Assembly: GCF_000805455.1 (NCBI RefSeq)
Contig: NZ_JSUS01000009.1
Span: forward strand, 1 to 64,000
From: Acinetobacter sp. A47
GTDB taxonomy: Bacteria > Pseudomonadota > Gammaproteobacteria > Pseudomonadales > Moraxellaceae
Length of the DNA: 64,000 nucleotides
Direction: 5' to 3'
Shown here: piece by piece, positions 1-10,984 of the stretch
How positions within the stretch are numbered: the first letter of the stretch is position 1
Layout: each line of letters opens with the position of its first letter
The notes under the pieces: generated by a model
Database searches by the model: none
Seen by the model: only the letters and a program-made list of their open reading frames with translations
Told to the model about the DNA's origin: nothing
Program-made: the position numbers and the translations under genes

Positions 1-3000
1 CTGTACCGGAGATCGGATCAGTACCATTGACCGGATTGATCTCTGGTGCTGCCGGTGGCGTAACATCCACAGTGAAGCCTTGAGTGTCAGTAACCGTGCT
101 GCTGTTACCTGCTGCATCAGTGAAGGTTGCAGTCGCATCGATAGTGGCATCGCTGTCCGCCAGCAAGTCGCTACCAGCCACATCGGCTGTCCAGTTACCT
201 GTTGCTGCATCCACTGTCGCGGTGTAAGTCACGCCATTGATGAGGAGTGTAACCACTGTGGTGGCTGCATCTGCCGGGATACCAGTCAAGCTACCAGTGA
301 TGGTCACTGTGCCAGTTGATTCAACTGCATTCAGAACGTTGTCTGCAGTGACATCATTGATAGCGAGTGTTGCTCCTGTGGTATCCGGAGCAGTCACATC
401 AACTACATAGCTCTGGTCTGCAGTAATAGTGCCCGCACCTGTCACATTCACGCTGACATTGATGGTGCTGTCTGCATCTGCAGTCAGATCGCCACCCGGA
501 ACGGTCACGCTCCAGGTACCATCCGCCTGTACGGTGGTGGTGTAATTGTTGCCATTGACCACGACTGTCACGGCATCACCTGCTGTGAAGCTGCCCACAA
601 CCGCACCGCTAACAGTCTGGTCAACGCCTGCTTCTGCTGCGTTAACGATGTTATCGCCTGCAATCGGATTGATCACGACTACTGGTGTGGTGATGTCAAC
701 GGTATAGCTGGCATCTGCGGTTACTGTACCGGTGTTACCTGCAGCATCGGTTGCAGTAATGCTGACATTGATGGTCTTGTCGGCATCAAGGACTAACTGT
801 CCGCCATCAACCGTTACGCTCCATACCCCGCCAGTTTGTACTGTGGTGGTCAGGTTCACACCATTGACGTTGACAGTAACCACGTCACCGACAGTGTATT
901 CACCGGTGACTGTACCGCTAATGGTCTGGTCAGTTGCCGCTTCGCCTGAATCAACCACGCCATCGCCTGCAATCGGGTTGATGGTAATCGTGGTCGTGCT
1001 GTTGTCCGGACCAGTGGTATCCACGGTATAGACTTGGGTATCGGTGACTGTGCTGCTGTTGCCTGCTGCATCGGTGAAGGTGGCTGTCGCATCGATAGTG
1101 GCATCGGTGTCCGCCAGCAAGTCGCTACCCGCCACATCGGCTGTCCAGTTGCCTGTTGCTGCATCAACCGTTGCGGTGTAAGTCACGCCATTGATGAGGA
1201 GTGTAACCACTGTGGTGGCTGCATCTGCAGGGATACCGGTCAGGGTACCTGTGATGGTCACTGTGCCGGTTGATTCTGCTGCATTCAATACATTGTCTGC
1301 AGTGACATCATTGATGGTCAGAGTTGCACCTGAGTTGTCCGGTGCAGTGCCATCTACTGTATAAACCTGCGTATCGGTCACATTACTGCTGTTACCCGCT
1401 GCATCGGTGAAGGTCGCTGTCGCATCAATGGTCTTGTCACCATCTGCCAGCAAGTCGCTACCAGCTACATCGGCTGTCCAGTTACCTGTTGCTGCATCCA
1501 CTGTCGCGGTATAAGTCACGCCATTGATGAGGAGTGTAACCACTGTGGTGGCTGCATCTGCCGGAATACCGGTCAGGGTACCCGTGATGGTCACTGTGCC
1601 TGCTGATTCTGCTGCATTCAATACGTTGTCTGCAGTGACATCATTGATGGCGAGTGTTGCACCTGAGTTGTCTGGTGCAGTGCCATCTACTGTATAAACC
1701 TGCGTATCAGTCACATTACTGCTGTTGCCTGCTGCATCGGTGAAGGTGGCTGTGGCATCAATGGTCTTGTCACCATCTGCCAGCAAGTCGCTACCAGCCA
1801 CATCGGCTGTCCAGTTACCTGTTGCTGCATCCACTGTCGCGGTGTAAGTCACGCCATTGATGAGGAGTGTAACCACTGTGGTGGCTGCATCTGCAGGGAT
1901 ACCGGTCAGGGTACCTGTGATGGTCACTGTGCCGGTTGATTCTGCTGCATTCAGCACGTTATCTGCAGTGACATCATTGATGGTTAATGTTGCACCTGAG
2001 TTGTCCGGTGCAGTGCCATCTACTGTATAAACTTGCGTATCAGTCACATTACTGCTGTTACCCGCTGCATCAGTGAAGGTTGCAGTGGCATCAATGGTCT
2101 TGTCACCATCAGCCAGCAAGTCACTACCGGCTACATCGGCTGTCCAGTTGCCTGTTGCTGCATCAACCGTTGCGGTATAAGTCACACCATTAATCAATAA
2201 GGTCACAACTGTGCTTGCTGCATCGGCCGGAATACCAGTCAAGGTACCCGTGATGGTCACTGTGCCTGCTGATTCTGCTGCATTCAATACGTTGTCTGCA
2301 GTGACATCATTGATGGTCAGAGTTGCACCTGAGTTGTCCGGTGCAGTGCCATCTACTGTATAAACCTGCGTATCGGTCACATTACTGCTGTTACCCGCTG
2401 CATCGGTGAAGGTCGCTGTCGCATCAATGGTCTTGTCACCATCTGCCAGCAAGTCGCTACCGGCTACATCTGCAGTCCAGTTGCCTGTCGCTGCATCAAC
2501 CGTTGCGGTGTAAGTCACACCATTAATGAGGAGTGTCACCACTGTGCTGGCTGCATCCGCCGGAATACCGGTCAGGGTACCCGTGATGGTCACTGTGCCG
2601 GCTGATTCTGCTGCATTCAATACGTTGTCTGCAGTGACATCATTGATGGTCAGAGTTGCACCTGAGTTGTCCGGTGCATCAACATCTACGGTATAACCGT
2701 GATCGGCACTAATTGGGCCAACACCTGTGACCTCTACAGTGACATTAATTTTACTATCTGTATCTGCAGCCAGATCACTACCTGGAACAGTTACACTCCA
2801 GATACCGCCTGTTTGCAAGGTCGTGTTGTAAGTAACGCCATTCACATTGACAGTCACTGCATCACCGACAGTGAAGCTGCCAACAACTGAACCACTGATC
2901 GTTTGATTAGTTCCAGCTTCTGCTGCATTAACGACATTATCACCCGCAATCGGATTAACCACGATCACTGGTGTCGTGATATCTACACTATAAGTAATGT

Positions 3001-5668
3001 CTGCTGTGACGTTACCAACGTTACCTGCTGCATCAGTTGCCTGGATCGTTACATTGATGGTTTTATCTGCATCAAGCGCCAGTTGACCTCCCGGTACACT
3101 GATGCTCCACAAACCACCGGTTTGAACCGTTGTGGTAATATCCACGCCATTAACATTTACAATGACAACGTCGCCAACTTTATATTCACCCGTCACGCTA
3201 CCGCTGATCGTCTGATCTGCACCTGCTTCTGTTGAATCCAGAATATTGTCGCCCGCAACAGGGTTAATCGTAATTGTTGTCGTACTGTTATCCGGTGCTG
3301 TTGTATCAACCGTATACGTATGATCAGCAGTAACCGTACCAACACCTGTTACATTTACAGTCACATGTATGGTTTTATCCGCATCGGCGGTAAGTTCAGC
3401 ACCATTAACCTCAATACTCCAGTTTCCATTGTTATCTAAAGTAGTGGTGTAATCTGTACCATTCACATTGACAGTGACCTGATCGCCGGCAGTAAAGCTT
3501 CCTACGACTGAGCCGCTAACGGTTTGATTAGCACCCGCTTCTGCTGCATTCAGAACGTTATCGCCTGCAACCGGGTTAATCACCACAACCGGGGTAGTGA
3601 TATCTACGGTATAAGTGGCATCAGCCGTTACATTGCCTACATTACCTGCCGCATCTGTTGCCTGAACCGTAACATGGATGGTTTTATCGGCATCCAGTAC
3701 CAGCTGACCACCGGCAACGGTAATGCTCCATAAGCCACCAGTCTGAACCGTTGTGGTAATGTCTGTGCCATTTACATTGACAGTGACCACATCACCAACG
3801 CGATATTCACCTGTTACTTTACCGCTAATGACCTGATTAGCACCCGCCTCTGTTGAATCAACCACATTGTCACCCGCAATCGGGTCAATGGTGATTGTCG
3901 TAGTGCTGTTATTTGGCGGAGTAATATCTACAATTTCCGTACCTGGTGCCGATGGGTTACCAGCAGGGTCAGTGGCAATTACCTTGATGGTGTCACCATC
4001 TTTTAAGCCACCCGGATTCGGTACCGTCCACTCACCTGTGGTCGGGTCAGCCACCACATCGACCGTACTGCCATTCGGGAAAGTCACAGTGACCTTTGAA
4101 CCCGGCTCTGCTGTACCTGTAATCGGATCGGTACCATTGACCGGATTAATCTCAGGAACATCCGGTGCAGTAACATCAATCGCATAAGTTTGCGTATCGG
4201 TCACTGTACTGCTGTTACCTGCTGCATCTTTGAAGGTTACTGTTGCATCAATGGTTTTATCACTGTCAGCCAGCAAGTCACTGCCTGCAACATCTGCAGT
4301 CCATTTTCCAGTGGCCGCATCAACCGTTGCGGTATAACTCACCCCGTTAATCACCAGGGTAACTACTGTGCTGGCCGCATCTGCAGGAACACCGGTTAAT
4401 GTGCCGGTGATCTTGACGGTTGCTTTTGATTCGGCTGCATTCAGCACATTGTCTGCAGTGACCGGATCGATATTAAATTTGACTGCCCCGGTATCTGGAG
4501 GTGTGGTATCAATAACAACCGTTTCCGTACCCGGTGCCGATGGGTTACCAGCAGGGTCAGTGGCAATTACCTTGATGGTGTCACCATCTTTTAAGCCACC
4601 CGGATTCGGTACTGTCCACTCACCTGTGCTCGGGTCTGCGACTACATCGACCGTACTGCCATTCGGGAAAGTCACAGTCACCGTTGAACCTGGCTCTGCT
4701 GTACCGGTAATCGGATCGCTACCATTGACCGGATTAATCTCAGGAACATTCGGTGCAGTAACATCAATCGCATAAGTTTGCGTATCGGTCACTGTACTGC
4801 TGTTACCTGCTGCATCTTTGAAGGTTACTGTTGCATCAATGGTTTTATCACTGTCAGCCAGCAAGTCACTACCTGCAACATCTGCAGTCCATTTTCCAGT
4901 AGCCGCATCAACCGTTGCAGTATAAGTCACGCCATTGATGAGGAGTGTAACCACTGTGCTGGCCGCATCTGCAGGAACACCGGTTAATGTACCGGTGATC
5001 TTGACGGTTGCTTTTGATTCGGCTGCATTCAGCACATTATCTGCGGTAACCGGATCGACATTAAATTTGACTGCCCCGGTATCTGGAGGTGTCGTGTCCG
5101 GATTATTATTCCCGTCGTTATGGTGTCCACCGCCACCGCTTCCGCCACTTGCCGCAGCAATAATACCACCGGCAACCAAAGGAACAGCCCATAACCATGG
5201 GTTCATTCCACCGTCATGGTATAGCAAAGGTTCTACAGACTGGATTGGCTGGAATACCACATCTGAAACAGGAGCTTCGGGTACGGCTTCCGGCACAACC
5301 GCTGGCGTCTCTTCCAGAAAAACGGCCCCTTCTGTATCTGCATCAGCGTCGGCATCTGCATCAGCGTCGGCATCTGCATCATTTTCAGCATCTTTGAAGC
5401 GTGCCCAAATTAATTGGCCATCTTCGCCCTGAAACACAAGGCTATTATCGAGGTTGGCGCCTTCATTAAAGAAGTTTTGAATAACAATCGTTTCCCCATT
5501 TTTCAGTAAAATAACGGCATTAGAACCGTCTCTTTTTACTGCCGAGATGTCATTTACAGGTATTTTCACCAAAACGACTGTGGCCTCAGATGGTAAGGAC
5601 GCTGTTTTTCCCGTCGTATTTGCAAGGGTTTTATGACTTTCCTTGGAAATAATTTGTATTTCAGACAT
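1..5668 (-). CDS. Bap-like giant Ig-repeat adhesin, N-terminal part (C-terminus outside window)
   Basis: Open reading frame from ATG at 5668 running without a stop to the left edge (about 1,889 codons). Residues 1-90 resemble the prefix domain of Bap/BapA-type biofilm proteins (starts [13 protein letters not shown]). A (DA)7 acidic linker lies near residues 96-110, and a hydrophobic, Gly-rich stretch ([19 protein letters not shown]) near 155-180. From about residue 192 the protein is bacterial Ig-like repeats with recurrent motifs such as [28 protein letters not shown] and [15 protein letters not shown]. These surface proteins are exported by type I secretion and act in adhesion and biofilm. 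The secretion signal and C-terminal domains are not in the window. No secretion genes lie next to it here. The family assignment is sound; which Acinetobacter Bap/Blp orthologue it is cannot be decided from the N-terminus. Confidence 0.9.
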   Translation of the reverse strand, partial: MSEIQIISKESHKTLANTTGKTASLPSEATVVLVKIPVNDISAVKRDGSNAVILLKNGETIVIQNFFNEGANLDNSLVFQGEDGQLIWARFKDAENDADADADADADADADTEGAVFLEETPAVVPEAVPEAPVSDVVFQPIQSVEPLLYHDGGMNPWLWAVPLVAGGIIAAASGGSGGGGHHNDGNNNPDTTPPDTGAVKFNVDPVTADNVLNAAESKATVKITGTLTGVPADAASTVVTLLINGVTYTATVDAATGKWTADVAGSDLLADSDKTIDATVTFKDAAGNSSTVTDTQTYAIDVTAPNVPEINPVNGSDPITGTAEPGSTVTVTFPNGSTVDVVADPSTGEWTVPNPGGLKDGDTIKVIATDPAGNPSAPGTETVVIDTTPPDTGAVKFNIDPVTADNVLNAAESKATVKITGTLTGVPADAASTVVTLVINGVSYTATVDAATGKWTADVAGSDLLADSDKTIDATVTFKDAAGNSSTVTDTQTYAIDVTAPDVPEINPVNGTDPITGTAEPGSKVTVTFPNGSTVDVVADPTTGEWTVPNPGGLKDGDTIKVIATDPAGNPSAPGTEIVDITPPNNSTTTITIDPIAGDNVVDSTEAGANQVISGKVTGEYRVGDVVTVNVNGTDITTTVQTGGLWSITVAGGQLVLDADKTIHVTVQATDAAGNVGNVTADATYTVDITTPVVVINPVAGDNVLNAAEAGANQTVSGSVVGSFTAGDQVTVNVNGTDYTTTLDNNGNWSIEVNGAELTADADKTIHVTVNVTGVGTVTADHTYTVDTTAPDNSTTTITINPVAGDNILDSTEAGADQTISGSVTGEYKVGDVVIVNVNGVDITTTVQTGGLWSISVPGGQLALDADKTINVTIQATDAAGNVGNVTADITYSVDITTPVIVVNPIAGDNVVNAAEAGTNQTISGSVVGSFTVGDAVTVNVNGVTYNTTLQTGGIWSVTVPGSDLAADTDSKINVTVEVTGVGPISADHGYTVDVDAPDNSGATLTINDVTADNVLNAAESAGTVTITGTLTGIPADAASTVVTLLINGVTYTATVDAATGNWTADVAGSDLLADGDKTIDATATFTDAAGNSSNVTDTQVYTVDGTAPDNSGATLTINDVTADNVLNAAESAGTVTITGTLTGIPADAASTVVTLLINGVTYTATVDAATGNWTADVAGSDLLADGDKTIDATATFTDAAGNSSNVTDTQVYTVDGTAPDNSGATLTINDVTADNVLNAAESTGTVTITGTLTGIPADAATTVVTLLINGVTYTATVDAATGNWTADVAGSDLLADGDKTIDATATFTDAAGNSSNVTDTQVYTVDGTAPDNSGATLAINDVTADNVLNAAESAGTVTITGTLTGIPADAATTVVTLLINGVTYTATVDAATGNWTADVAGSDLLADGDKTIDATATFTDAAGNSSNVTDTQVYTVDGTAPDNSGATLTINDVTADNVLNAAESTGTVTITGTLTGIPADAATTVVTLLINGVTYTATVDAATGNWTADVAGSDLLADTDATIDATATFTDAAGNSSTVTDTQVYTVDTTGPDNSTTTITINPIAGDGVVDSGEAATDQTISGTVTGEYTVGDVVTVNVNGVNLTTTVQTGGVWSVTVDGGQLVLDADKTINVSITATDAAGNTGTVTADASYTVDITTPVVVINPIAGDNIVNAAEAGVDQTVSGAVVGSFTAGDAVTVVVNGNNYTTTVQADGTWSVTVPGGDLTADADSTINVSVNVTGAGTITADQSYVVDVTAPDTTGATLAINDVTADNVLNAVESTGTVTITGSLTGIPADAATTVVTLLINGVTYTATVDAATGNWTADVAGSDLLADSDATIDATATFTDAAGNSSTVTDTQGFTVDVTPPAAPEINPVNGTDPISGT
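1012..2672 (-). repeat. Five tandem 333-bp Ig-domain repeats
   Basis: The block beginning acctgagttg recurs at 1328, 1661, 1994, 2327 and 2660, exactly 333 bp (111 codons) apart, and the unit at about 1012-1327 is of the same type. The copies are nearly identical at DNA level, with differences that look mostly third-position. One further diverged unit lies at about 44-372, separated by a different repeat pair at 372-1012. Such identity permits copy-number change by recombination and assembly collapse. Confidence 0.9.
2672..3895 (-). repeat. Two ~621-bp composite Ig repeats of a second class
   Basis: Pairs of domains read [17 protein letters not shown] / [18 protein letters not shown] and alternate; equivalent positions are 621 bp apart (for example 2978 and 3599). 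A third copy of this pair lies at about 372-1012. They are more diverged from each other than the 333-bp units, which suggests an older duplication. Confidence 0.75.
3895..5092 (-). repeat. Two tandem 588-bp composite Ig repeats
   Basis: The segment starting ctgccccggtatctggaggt occurs at 4483 and 5071, 588 bp (196 codons) apart. Each unit encodes one [14 protein letters not shown] domain followed by one [24 protein letters not shown] domain. The two copies are near identical over most of their length. The end of the latter domain type reappears at the left window edge (1-44), so the composite unit recurs further into the gene. Confidence 0.85.
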
Positions 5669-6068
5669 GATTATATTCCTCAATTATATATTATTAATTT
5701 CAAATCAATTTCTAATTACGTTATTACTGAAGTTAAAATTATTCTTTCAAGTGATAGACTTCACGACACTACTTTAAATCAAACAGAATAAATGTTAAAT
5801 AGCTCACAAATTAAAGAAAATAAACTTACATTGAAATAATTTATAACACTTACACAAATATTTGTTTTTAAAAAACAAAAAAAATAATAATTACTTTAAA
5901 AAATAAAAAAGTTACACTTTTAAACAAATAAATTTACAAATTATTATTAGGTGCCAAAAAGGTATTTTAATTAAATTAAACAAACTTTTTAAATATATTA
6001 TTTAAATTAAAATAAAAAGCCTTTTAATAAATAAAAGGCTTTTTTTAACAATTAACAAAATTATGCGC
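5669..6068. other. 400-bp AT-rich gap upstream of the adhesin
   Basis: No open reading frame of note. The part nearest the adhesin (5669-6010) is extremely AT-rich with many A/T runs and must hold the adhesin promoter; I cannot choose a -10/-35 pair with confidence. Such AT content is a typical target of H-NS-like silencing, which is inference. The left-flowing antiporter transcript ends at the hairpin at 6011-6046. Confidence 0.6.
6011..6046 (-). terminator. Rho-independent terminator of the antiporter gene
   Basis: Inverted repeat aaaaagcctttt / aaaaggcttttt with a 7-nt loop, flanked by A/T runs on both sides, so it could work in both directions. It lies 22 bp past the antiporter stop. Confidence 0.8.
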
Positions 6069-7568
6069 TTAGAAATTATCAGGATTTTCCAACCGTTTTA
6101 CTTCTTCACGTTTATTTGGATGATGCATGGTTGCCACACCGTCATCCGTCTTCTGGTCCAGCAAGATCTCAGGGTTATAGATGGTAATCACCTCTCTGCC
6201 CAAGCTATCTTCACCCACAATATATTTAAACCCACGACGGTTCATCTTGTTACACATGCGTTGGTAAAAGCCCTTTAAACCGACCTTTTCTTCATTCGGG
6301 TTATAGTAAAATGCATTCATCACGGCAGGTAAACCAAGACCGCAAACCACGCCAGACAGTAATACACTAATAAATGTATAACCAATCAGGATGCTACTAT
6401 AAGGGCTAAGTTCAGGAATGTTTGCGACGGCCAGAATCAGGGCAAGTGAAATACCCCCACGCACCCCACCCCAGGACAAGATCGCCAAACTGCCGTTGTA
6501 GCTTTTCTTGCGGAAAGAAGGAAATAATGCAAATGCGGCAAAGTTGGCCACAAAACGCGAAACATGCAGGATAATAAAAGCAATGATCCCGCCAATAATC
6601 AAATTGGCACTGAGATCCAAAATAAACAGTTCTAAACCGATAAGCGTAAACAGGAACGAGTTAATAATTCCCTCAACGGTATGCCAGAAATGGTTAACCT
6701 CACGGATTTCACGCTGCTCACGAATCTCTTGCCATTTATTGCCCACAATCAGACCACCGATCACGCAGGCAATCGGTGCCGAGGCATGGGCAAATAATGC
6801 GACCAGATAAGAACCACTGGCTAGCAAGGCGGTGGTCAGGATCAATGACTCCATCTCATGCTTGCCACGCAATAACCGCAAGATCGCAAAACCAAATGCA
6901 AAACCGATAATTACCGCTACAAAAATTTCATAGAGCAAGGTTTCAATGGTGGCAAGTAATGAAAAATGTTCACCTTGCAAGACTTTCAATAAAGTCATGA
7001 ACAATGCAATACACATCGCATCATTAAATAAGGACTCACCTTCCAGTTTAACAATCAGGTGATGAGGTGCACGGATCGAGCTCAGAACGCCTTTTACGCC
7101 AATCGGGTCAGTTGCTCCCAGAGCAGCCCCTAATAGCAGTAGTACCCCGATTGGTACAGGATAGCCAACCAGCCATTGGAATAAATACAATAAACCTGCA
7201 TAAAATCCGGCACATAATACCAGCGCGATGGTGGCCAGAATACCAATAGGCTTCCAGTAACTCTTTAAATCTGAAATCTTAAACTTTAGTGCTGAGGAAG
7301 TTAAAATAAAGCAAATTACACCATTAATAAGGAAGTCATAAAAATCGATATTTCGGACCGCAGCTTCAATATTATGAATATTAATGGTAATAAACTGGTT
7401 ACCATTTAACAGGCTGGCACCCCATTGCAAGATAAAGACAAAAATAGCAGAAACAATTGGAACACCAATCGCCTGAGGAAACCCCAGTATTCGTTTATTA
7501 AAAATGGTTGTCGCAATGGATAAGGCAAAAACAACCGTCAATGCTTGTAAAAGAAAAAAATTACCCAT
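6069..7568 (-). CDS. CPA1-family Na+(K+)/H+ antiporter, NhaP type
   Basis: A 499-residue inner-membrane protein with about 12 hydrophobic segments. CPA1 hallmarks are visible: GATDPIGVKG near residue 151, EGESLFNDAM near 176 (the conserved ND/acidic ion-binding region) and SWGGVRGGISLALIL further on. It exchanges monovalent cations for protons, serving pH and salt homeostasis. The C-terminal ~80 residues are hydrophilic and probably cytoplasmic. It is a single gene followed by its own terminator. Substrate (Na+ versus K+) cannot be read from sequence. The family call is firm. Confidence 0.9.
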   Translation of the reverse strand: MGNFFLLQALTVVFALSIATTIFNKRILGFPQAIGVPIVSAIFVFILQWGASLLNGNQFITINIHNIEAAVRNIDFYDFLINGVICFILTSSALKFKISDLKSYWKPIGILATIALVLCAGFYAGLLYLFQWLVGYPVPIGVLLLLGAALGATDPIGVKGVLSSIRAPHHLIVKLEGESLFNDAMCIALFMTLLKVLQGEHFSLLATIETLLYEIFVAVIIGFAFGFAILRLLRGKHEMESLILTTALLASGSYLVALFAHASAPIACVIGGLIVGNKWQEIREQREIREVNHFWHTVEGIINSFLFTLIGLELFILDLSANLIIGGIIAFIILHVSRFVANFAAFALFPSFRKKSYNGSLAILSWGGVRGGISLALILAVANIPELSPYSSILIGYTFISVLLSGVVCGLGLPAVMNAFYYNPNEEKVGLKGFYQRMCNKMNRRGFKYIVGEDSLGREVITIYNPEILLDQKTDDGVATMHHPNKREEVKRLENPDNF

Positions 7569-7850
7569 ACAACCTCTTTATTTAATTCAATTTTCAACAC
7601 ATATACATTATGAGAACCCAAACTTTTATTTAAAAATAAAAAAGCTAAAGCTCATTGTTCTTGCAATTGAAATAAAGAATGAAGGTCTATGCTGCAGTTG
7701 TATCACCGTTTTTCATTATTCTTGATTAATGATTTAGATGCAGTAATAAACCAGTCATCCTTAATTCAGCATAGACACGTTATTTTACGTTAATTTTTCT
7801 TGTGATTCGTATATCTTCCGTATAAAAATCAAGGACAAATCACCATCAAG

Positions 7851-8744
7851 TTATTTGAAGGTATTACATTGATTGATATCGCCTGTTTTTAGACCAGTCT
7901 GGAACCATTGCATCCGTTGCTCACTGGTACCATGGGTAAAGCTATCAGGCACCACCTGCCCTGTAGCACGGCGTTGCAGATAATCATCACCAATTTTCTC
8001 TGCGGCATCCATGGCTTCTTCAATATCCCCTTGCTCAAGGAATTGTGTACGCCGCTGGTTTTGATGTGCCCAGATCCCGGCAAAACAGTCCGCCTGCAAT
8101 TCCAGTCGCACAGAAAGCTGGTTCCCTTGAGTTTGACTGGCCTGAGCCCGGGCCTGTTGAACCTGACCAGAAATACCTAACAGATTCTGGATATGATGCC
8201 CCACCTCATGCGCAATCACATAGGCTTGGGCAAAATCACCGGCCTGATCCTGACGGGAAAGCTCGGTCTGGTTTTGCTCTCCAGAAATCCCCATCTGCTG
8301 GCGCATGTCTTTAAAGAAAGAAGTATCAATATAGACTTTTTGATCGGCAGGGCAATAAAAAGGCCCCATGGCAGCCTGTGCCGTGCCACAGCCCGATCTG
8401 TCGATACCACTAAACAGCACCAGACGAGGCGGCTTGTAGCTCATGCCCAGTTGCTGAAAAATCGGTGTCCAGGTATCTTCGGTATCGGCCAGCACCGTGC
8501 CGACGAAATCACTTGCTTCTTTCTGCTCGGCAGTCAAGCTTTGCGGGGCACTTCCCTGCTGCTGTGAAGATTGCGCTGTAACGGCCTGGGTCGCCTGATA
8601 CGCCTGCTGGGGATCAACCCCAAAAAACTTCCATGCCACAAAAGCCACCACCAATCCTAATATACTGATACCACCGGCCTTTGCCCCACCGCCGCCACGA
8701 CGGTCTTCCACATTGGTACTGACTCGACGACCTTTCCAGCGCAT
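7851..8744 (-). CDS. ypfJ: YpfJ-type neutral zinc metallopeptidase
   Basis: A 297-residue protein with a short basic N-terminus (MRWKGRRVSTN), a Gly-rich stretch and one membrane segment (about residues 25-40), followed by a low-complexity Gln/Ser linker and the peptidase domain. The zincin motif HEVGHH is at 179-184, with the downstream ELQADCFAG motif supplying the third zinc ligand. Cys residues in DRSGCG and FYCP are also conserved in the family. It is probably anchored in the inner membrane with its catalytic domain in the periplasm. Substrate is unknown in this family. It lies downstream of the DUF808 gene on the same strand, 37 bp apart, so co-transcription is likely. Confidence 0.88.
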   Translation of the reverse strand: MRWKGRRVSTNVEDRRGGGGAKAGGISILGLVVAFVAWKFFGVDPQQAYQATQAVTAQSSQQQGSAPQSLTAEQKEASDFVGTVLADTEDTWTPIFQQLGMSYKPPRLVLFSGIDRSGCGTAQAAMGPFYCPADQKVYIDTSFFKDMRQQMGISGEQNQTELSRQDQAGDFAQAYVIAHEVGHHIQNLLGISGQVQQARAQASQTQGNQLSVRLELQADCFAGIWAHQNQRRTQFLEQGDIEEAMDAAEKIGDDYLQRRATGQVVPDSFTHGTSEQRMQWFQTGLKTGDINQCNTFK

Positions 8745-8781
8745 AGTTACCTCACATAATGCTGACGATAACGATTCAGGT

Positions 8782-9705
8782 TTATGTTGCAGCCTTAGGC
8801 CAGACTTTTTGAATCAGGCTGACCACCAACAATATAACTGCTCCGGCCACCAGACCAATCCCCAGATTAATCAGCGTAGGCGTTAATGCCCCAATGATTG
8901 AACCGACACTCGGGATCAGTTCTAAATGATCAACGGTTTCTTCTGTAAAATGATGCAGTAATGGAATGGTATGCGAAATAATACCGCCACCGACTAAAAA
9001 CATGGCAATTGTTCCCACAACTGACAGTGTCTTCATCAAAACTGGAGCAAAACCAAGTAAACCACGCCCTATTTTATTTTTAAACTCAGAAGCCTGCTGG
9101 GTCAGATATAAACCTAAATCGTCAATTTTAACGATCATTGCCACCAGGCCATATACACCGGCCGTCATGACAACTGCAATAATACTTAATACTGTCACTT
9201 TAGACATAAATGATGCAGTTGCAACTGTACCTAACGAAATCACCACAATTTCAGCAGATAAGATAAAGTCGGTACGAATTGCCCCTTTTACTTTTTCCTT
9301 TTCAAACTTGGCCAGGTCAACCTCGACATTCTGCAAACTTTCATTTGCCTCTGCGGTGATGGCTGCCTTTTTATGCTGCAAGCTATGAACGACTTTTTCT
9401 ACGCCCTCATAACACAGGTACAGGCCCCCCACCATTAACAGCGGATTGATTAACCAGGGAGCGATTACACTGATCAGCAAGGCCAATGGTACAAGAATTA
9501 ACTTATTCACAAATGACCCTTTTGCAACACTCCAGACGACAGGCAATTCGCGGTCTGCACGGACACCACTCACCTGTTGTGCATTCAGCGCCAGATCATC
9601 ACCCAATACACCGGCCGTTTTCTTTGCAGCCACTTTACTCATCAGGGCGACATCATCCAGAACAGTCGCAATATCATCCAGTAATAGTAATAAACCACTC
9701 GCCAT
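8782..9705 (-). CDS. DUF808 (YedI-like) inner-membrane protein
   Basis: A 307-residue polytopic protein starting MASGLLLLLDDIATVLDD, typical of the DUF808 family. The conserved N-terminal segment with KVAAKKTAGVLGDDLALNA is cytosolic, and several hydrophobic helices follow (about residues 70-100, 150-190, 225-250, 275-300). Function is unknown in the family. It is the first gene of a probable two-gene transcript with the ypfJ homologue. Confidence 0.88.
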   Translation of the reverse strand: MASGLLLLLDDIATVLDDVALMSKVAAKKTAGVLGDDLALNAQQVSGVRADRELPVVWSVAKGSFVNKLILVPLALLISVIAPWLINPLLMVGGLYLCYEGVEKVVHSLQHKKAAITAEANESLQNVEVDLAKFEKEKVKGAIRTDFILSAEIVVISLGTVATASFMSKVTVLSIIAVVMTAGVYGLVAMIVKIDDLGLYLTQQASEFKNKIGRGLLGFAPVLMKTLSVVGTIAMFLVGGGIISHTIPLLHHFTEETVDHLELIPSVGSIIGALTPTLINLGIGLVAGAVILLVVSLIQKVWPKAAT

Positions 9706-9793
9706 TTTTATTTCCTAATTTGTATTTATGTGGCTATTGTAGAACCCCTCACTAAATTCACAATATTATTTTCAGAAAAAGTTTCTGCAATCG

Positions 9794-9823
9794 CTGACGA
9801 AAAAAAATTATTTCCCGTACAAT
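9794..9823 (+). promoter_or_regulatory. Candidate trpS promoter
   Basis: CTGACG at 9794-9799 and TACAAT at 9818-9823 with an 18-bp spacer, about 45 bp upstream of the trpS start. The -10 matches well, the -35 only partly. Confidence 0.4.
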
Positions 9824-9869
9824 AATATCCATCTTATATTTATTAAATTACTGAATCTTGGAACATATC

Positions 9870-10883
9870 ATGAGTAATATTGATCAACGTCCAATCATTT
9901 TGACAGGCGACCGTCCGACCGGACAACTTCATCTTGGACACTTTGTCGGTTCATTACGTTCTCGTGTAGGTCTACAAGACAGTCATCATCAACACCTGTT
10001 ATTGGCTGATGCCCAAGCCATGACAGACAATGCCGATAACCCGGATAAAGTCCGTAACAACATTCTTCAGGTAGCTCTCGATTACCTGGCTGTCGGGATT
10101 GACCCGGCCAAAACCACCATTTGTGTGCAATCATGCTTGCCTGCACTGAATGAACTGACCATGCTGTACCTCAACTATGTGACTGTTGCACGTTTAGAGC
10201 GTAACCCGACCATTAAATCCGAAATCCAGATGCGTGGTTTTGAACGCGATATTCCAGCCGGCTTCCTGTGCTACCCGATTGCTCAGGCAGCGGACATCAC
10301 GGCATTTAAAGCCACGGTTGTACCGGTGGGCGAAGACCAGATTCCAATGATTGAACAGACCAACGAAGTGGTTCGTCGTATCAACCGTCAAATCGGTCAT
10401 GACCTGTTACCGGAATGTAAAGCGCTGTTATCCAACATGGCACGTTTACCAGGTTTTGACGGTAAGGCAAAAATGTCTAAATCGTTAGGCAATACCATTG
10501 TGCTCAATGCGTCTGACAAAGACATCAAGAAAGCGGTCAATGCCATGTATACCGACCCGAACCACTTGCGTATCGAAGATCCAGGTCAGGTGGAAGGCAA
10601 TGTGGTCTTTACCTATCTCGACGCTTTCGATCCAAACAAGGAAGAAGTAGAAGAATTAAAGGCACACTATCGCCGTGGTGGCTTAGGCGACGGCACAGTA
10701 AAAAAACGTCTCGAAGGCGTGCTGAAAGAACTGATTACCCCGATTCGTGAACGTCGTGCCGAGCTGGAGAAAGATCCGGATTATATTATGGATGTACTCA
10801 AACAAGGCACTGAAAAATGCCGTATGATTACCCAGCAAACCCTTGATGAAGTGAAAGATGGTCTGGGTTTATTCAAATTCTGA
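9870..10883 (+). CDS. trpS: Tryptophan--tRNA ligase
   Basis: Class I aminoacyl-tRNA synthetase charging tRNA-Trp in the cytoplasm. The HIGH-type motif is in GDRPTGQLHLGHFVG near the N-terminus, and KMSKS occurs in KAKMSKSLGN near residue 200. I chose ATG at 9870 (MSNIDQRPIIL) over the in-frame TTG at 9858, because the family begins just before the HLGH motif and the ATG is the better codon. The protein is then 337 residues, a normal length. A strong terminator follows at 10902. Confidence 0.97.
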   Translation: MSNIDQRPIILTGDRPTGQLHLGHFVGSLRSRVGLQDSHHQHLLLADAQAMTDNADNPDKVRNNILQVALDYLAVGIDPAKTTICVQSCLPALNELTMLYLNYVTVARLERNPTIKSEIQMRGFERDIPAGFLCYPIAQAADITAFKATVVPVGEDQIPMIEQTNEVVRRINRQIGHDLLPECKALLSNMARLPGFDGKAKMSKSLGNTIVLNASDKDIKKAVNAMYTDPNHLRIEDPGQVEGNVVFTYLDAFDPNKEEVEELKAHYRRGGLGDGTVKKRLEGVLKELITPIRERRAELEKDPDYIMDVLKQGTEKCRMITQQTLDEVKDGLGLFKF

Positions 10884-10901
10884 TTTATTTTACTTTTCAC
10901 A

Positions 10902-10928
10902 CAAAAAGCCCGTTTACGGGCTTTTTTA
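10902..10928 (+). terminator. trpS terminator
   Basis: aaaagcccg - ttta - cgggcttttt hairpin with T-run, 19 bp after the trpS stop. Confidence 0.9.
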
Positions 10929-10984
10929 ATATAAACAGTTGATTTAAGTTTAATTTTGGAACTTCCCTATAAAATATATAACTA

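Noticed and set aside
1012..2672. Regular repeats as a possible CRISPR array
   Set aside because: Units are 333 bp, coding, and lack short repeat-spacer structure; no cas genes nearby.
80..5397. Many plus-strand open frames across the adhesin region, several cysteine-rich and repeated
   Set aside because: They are antisense shadows of the minus-strand Ig repeats; their repetition simply follows the 333-, 588- and 621-bp units and they have no ribosome sites.
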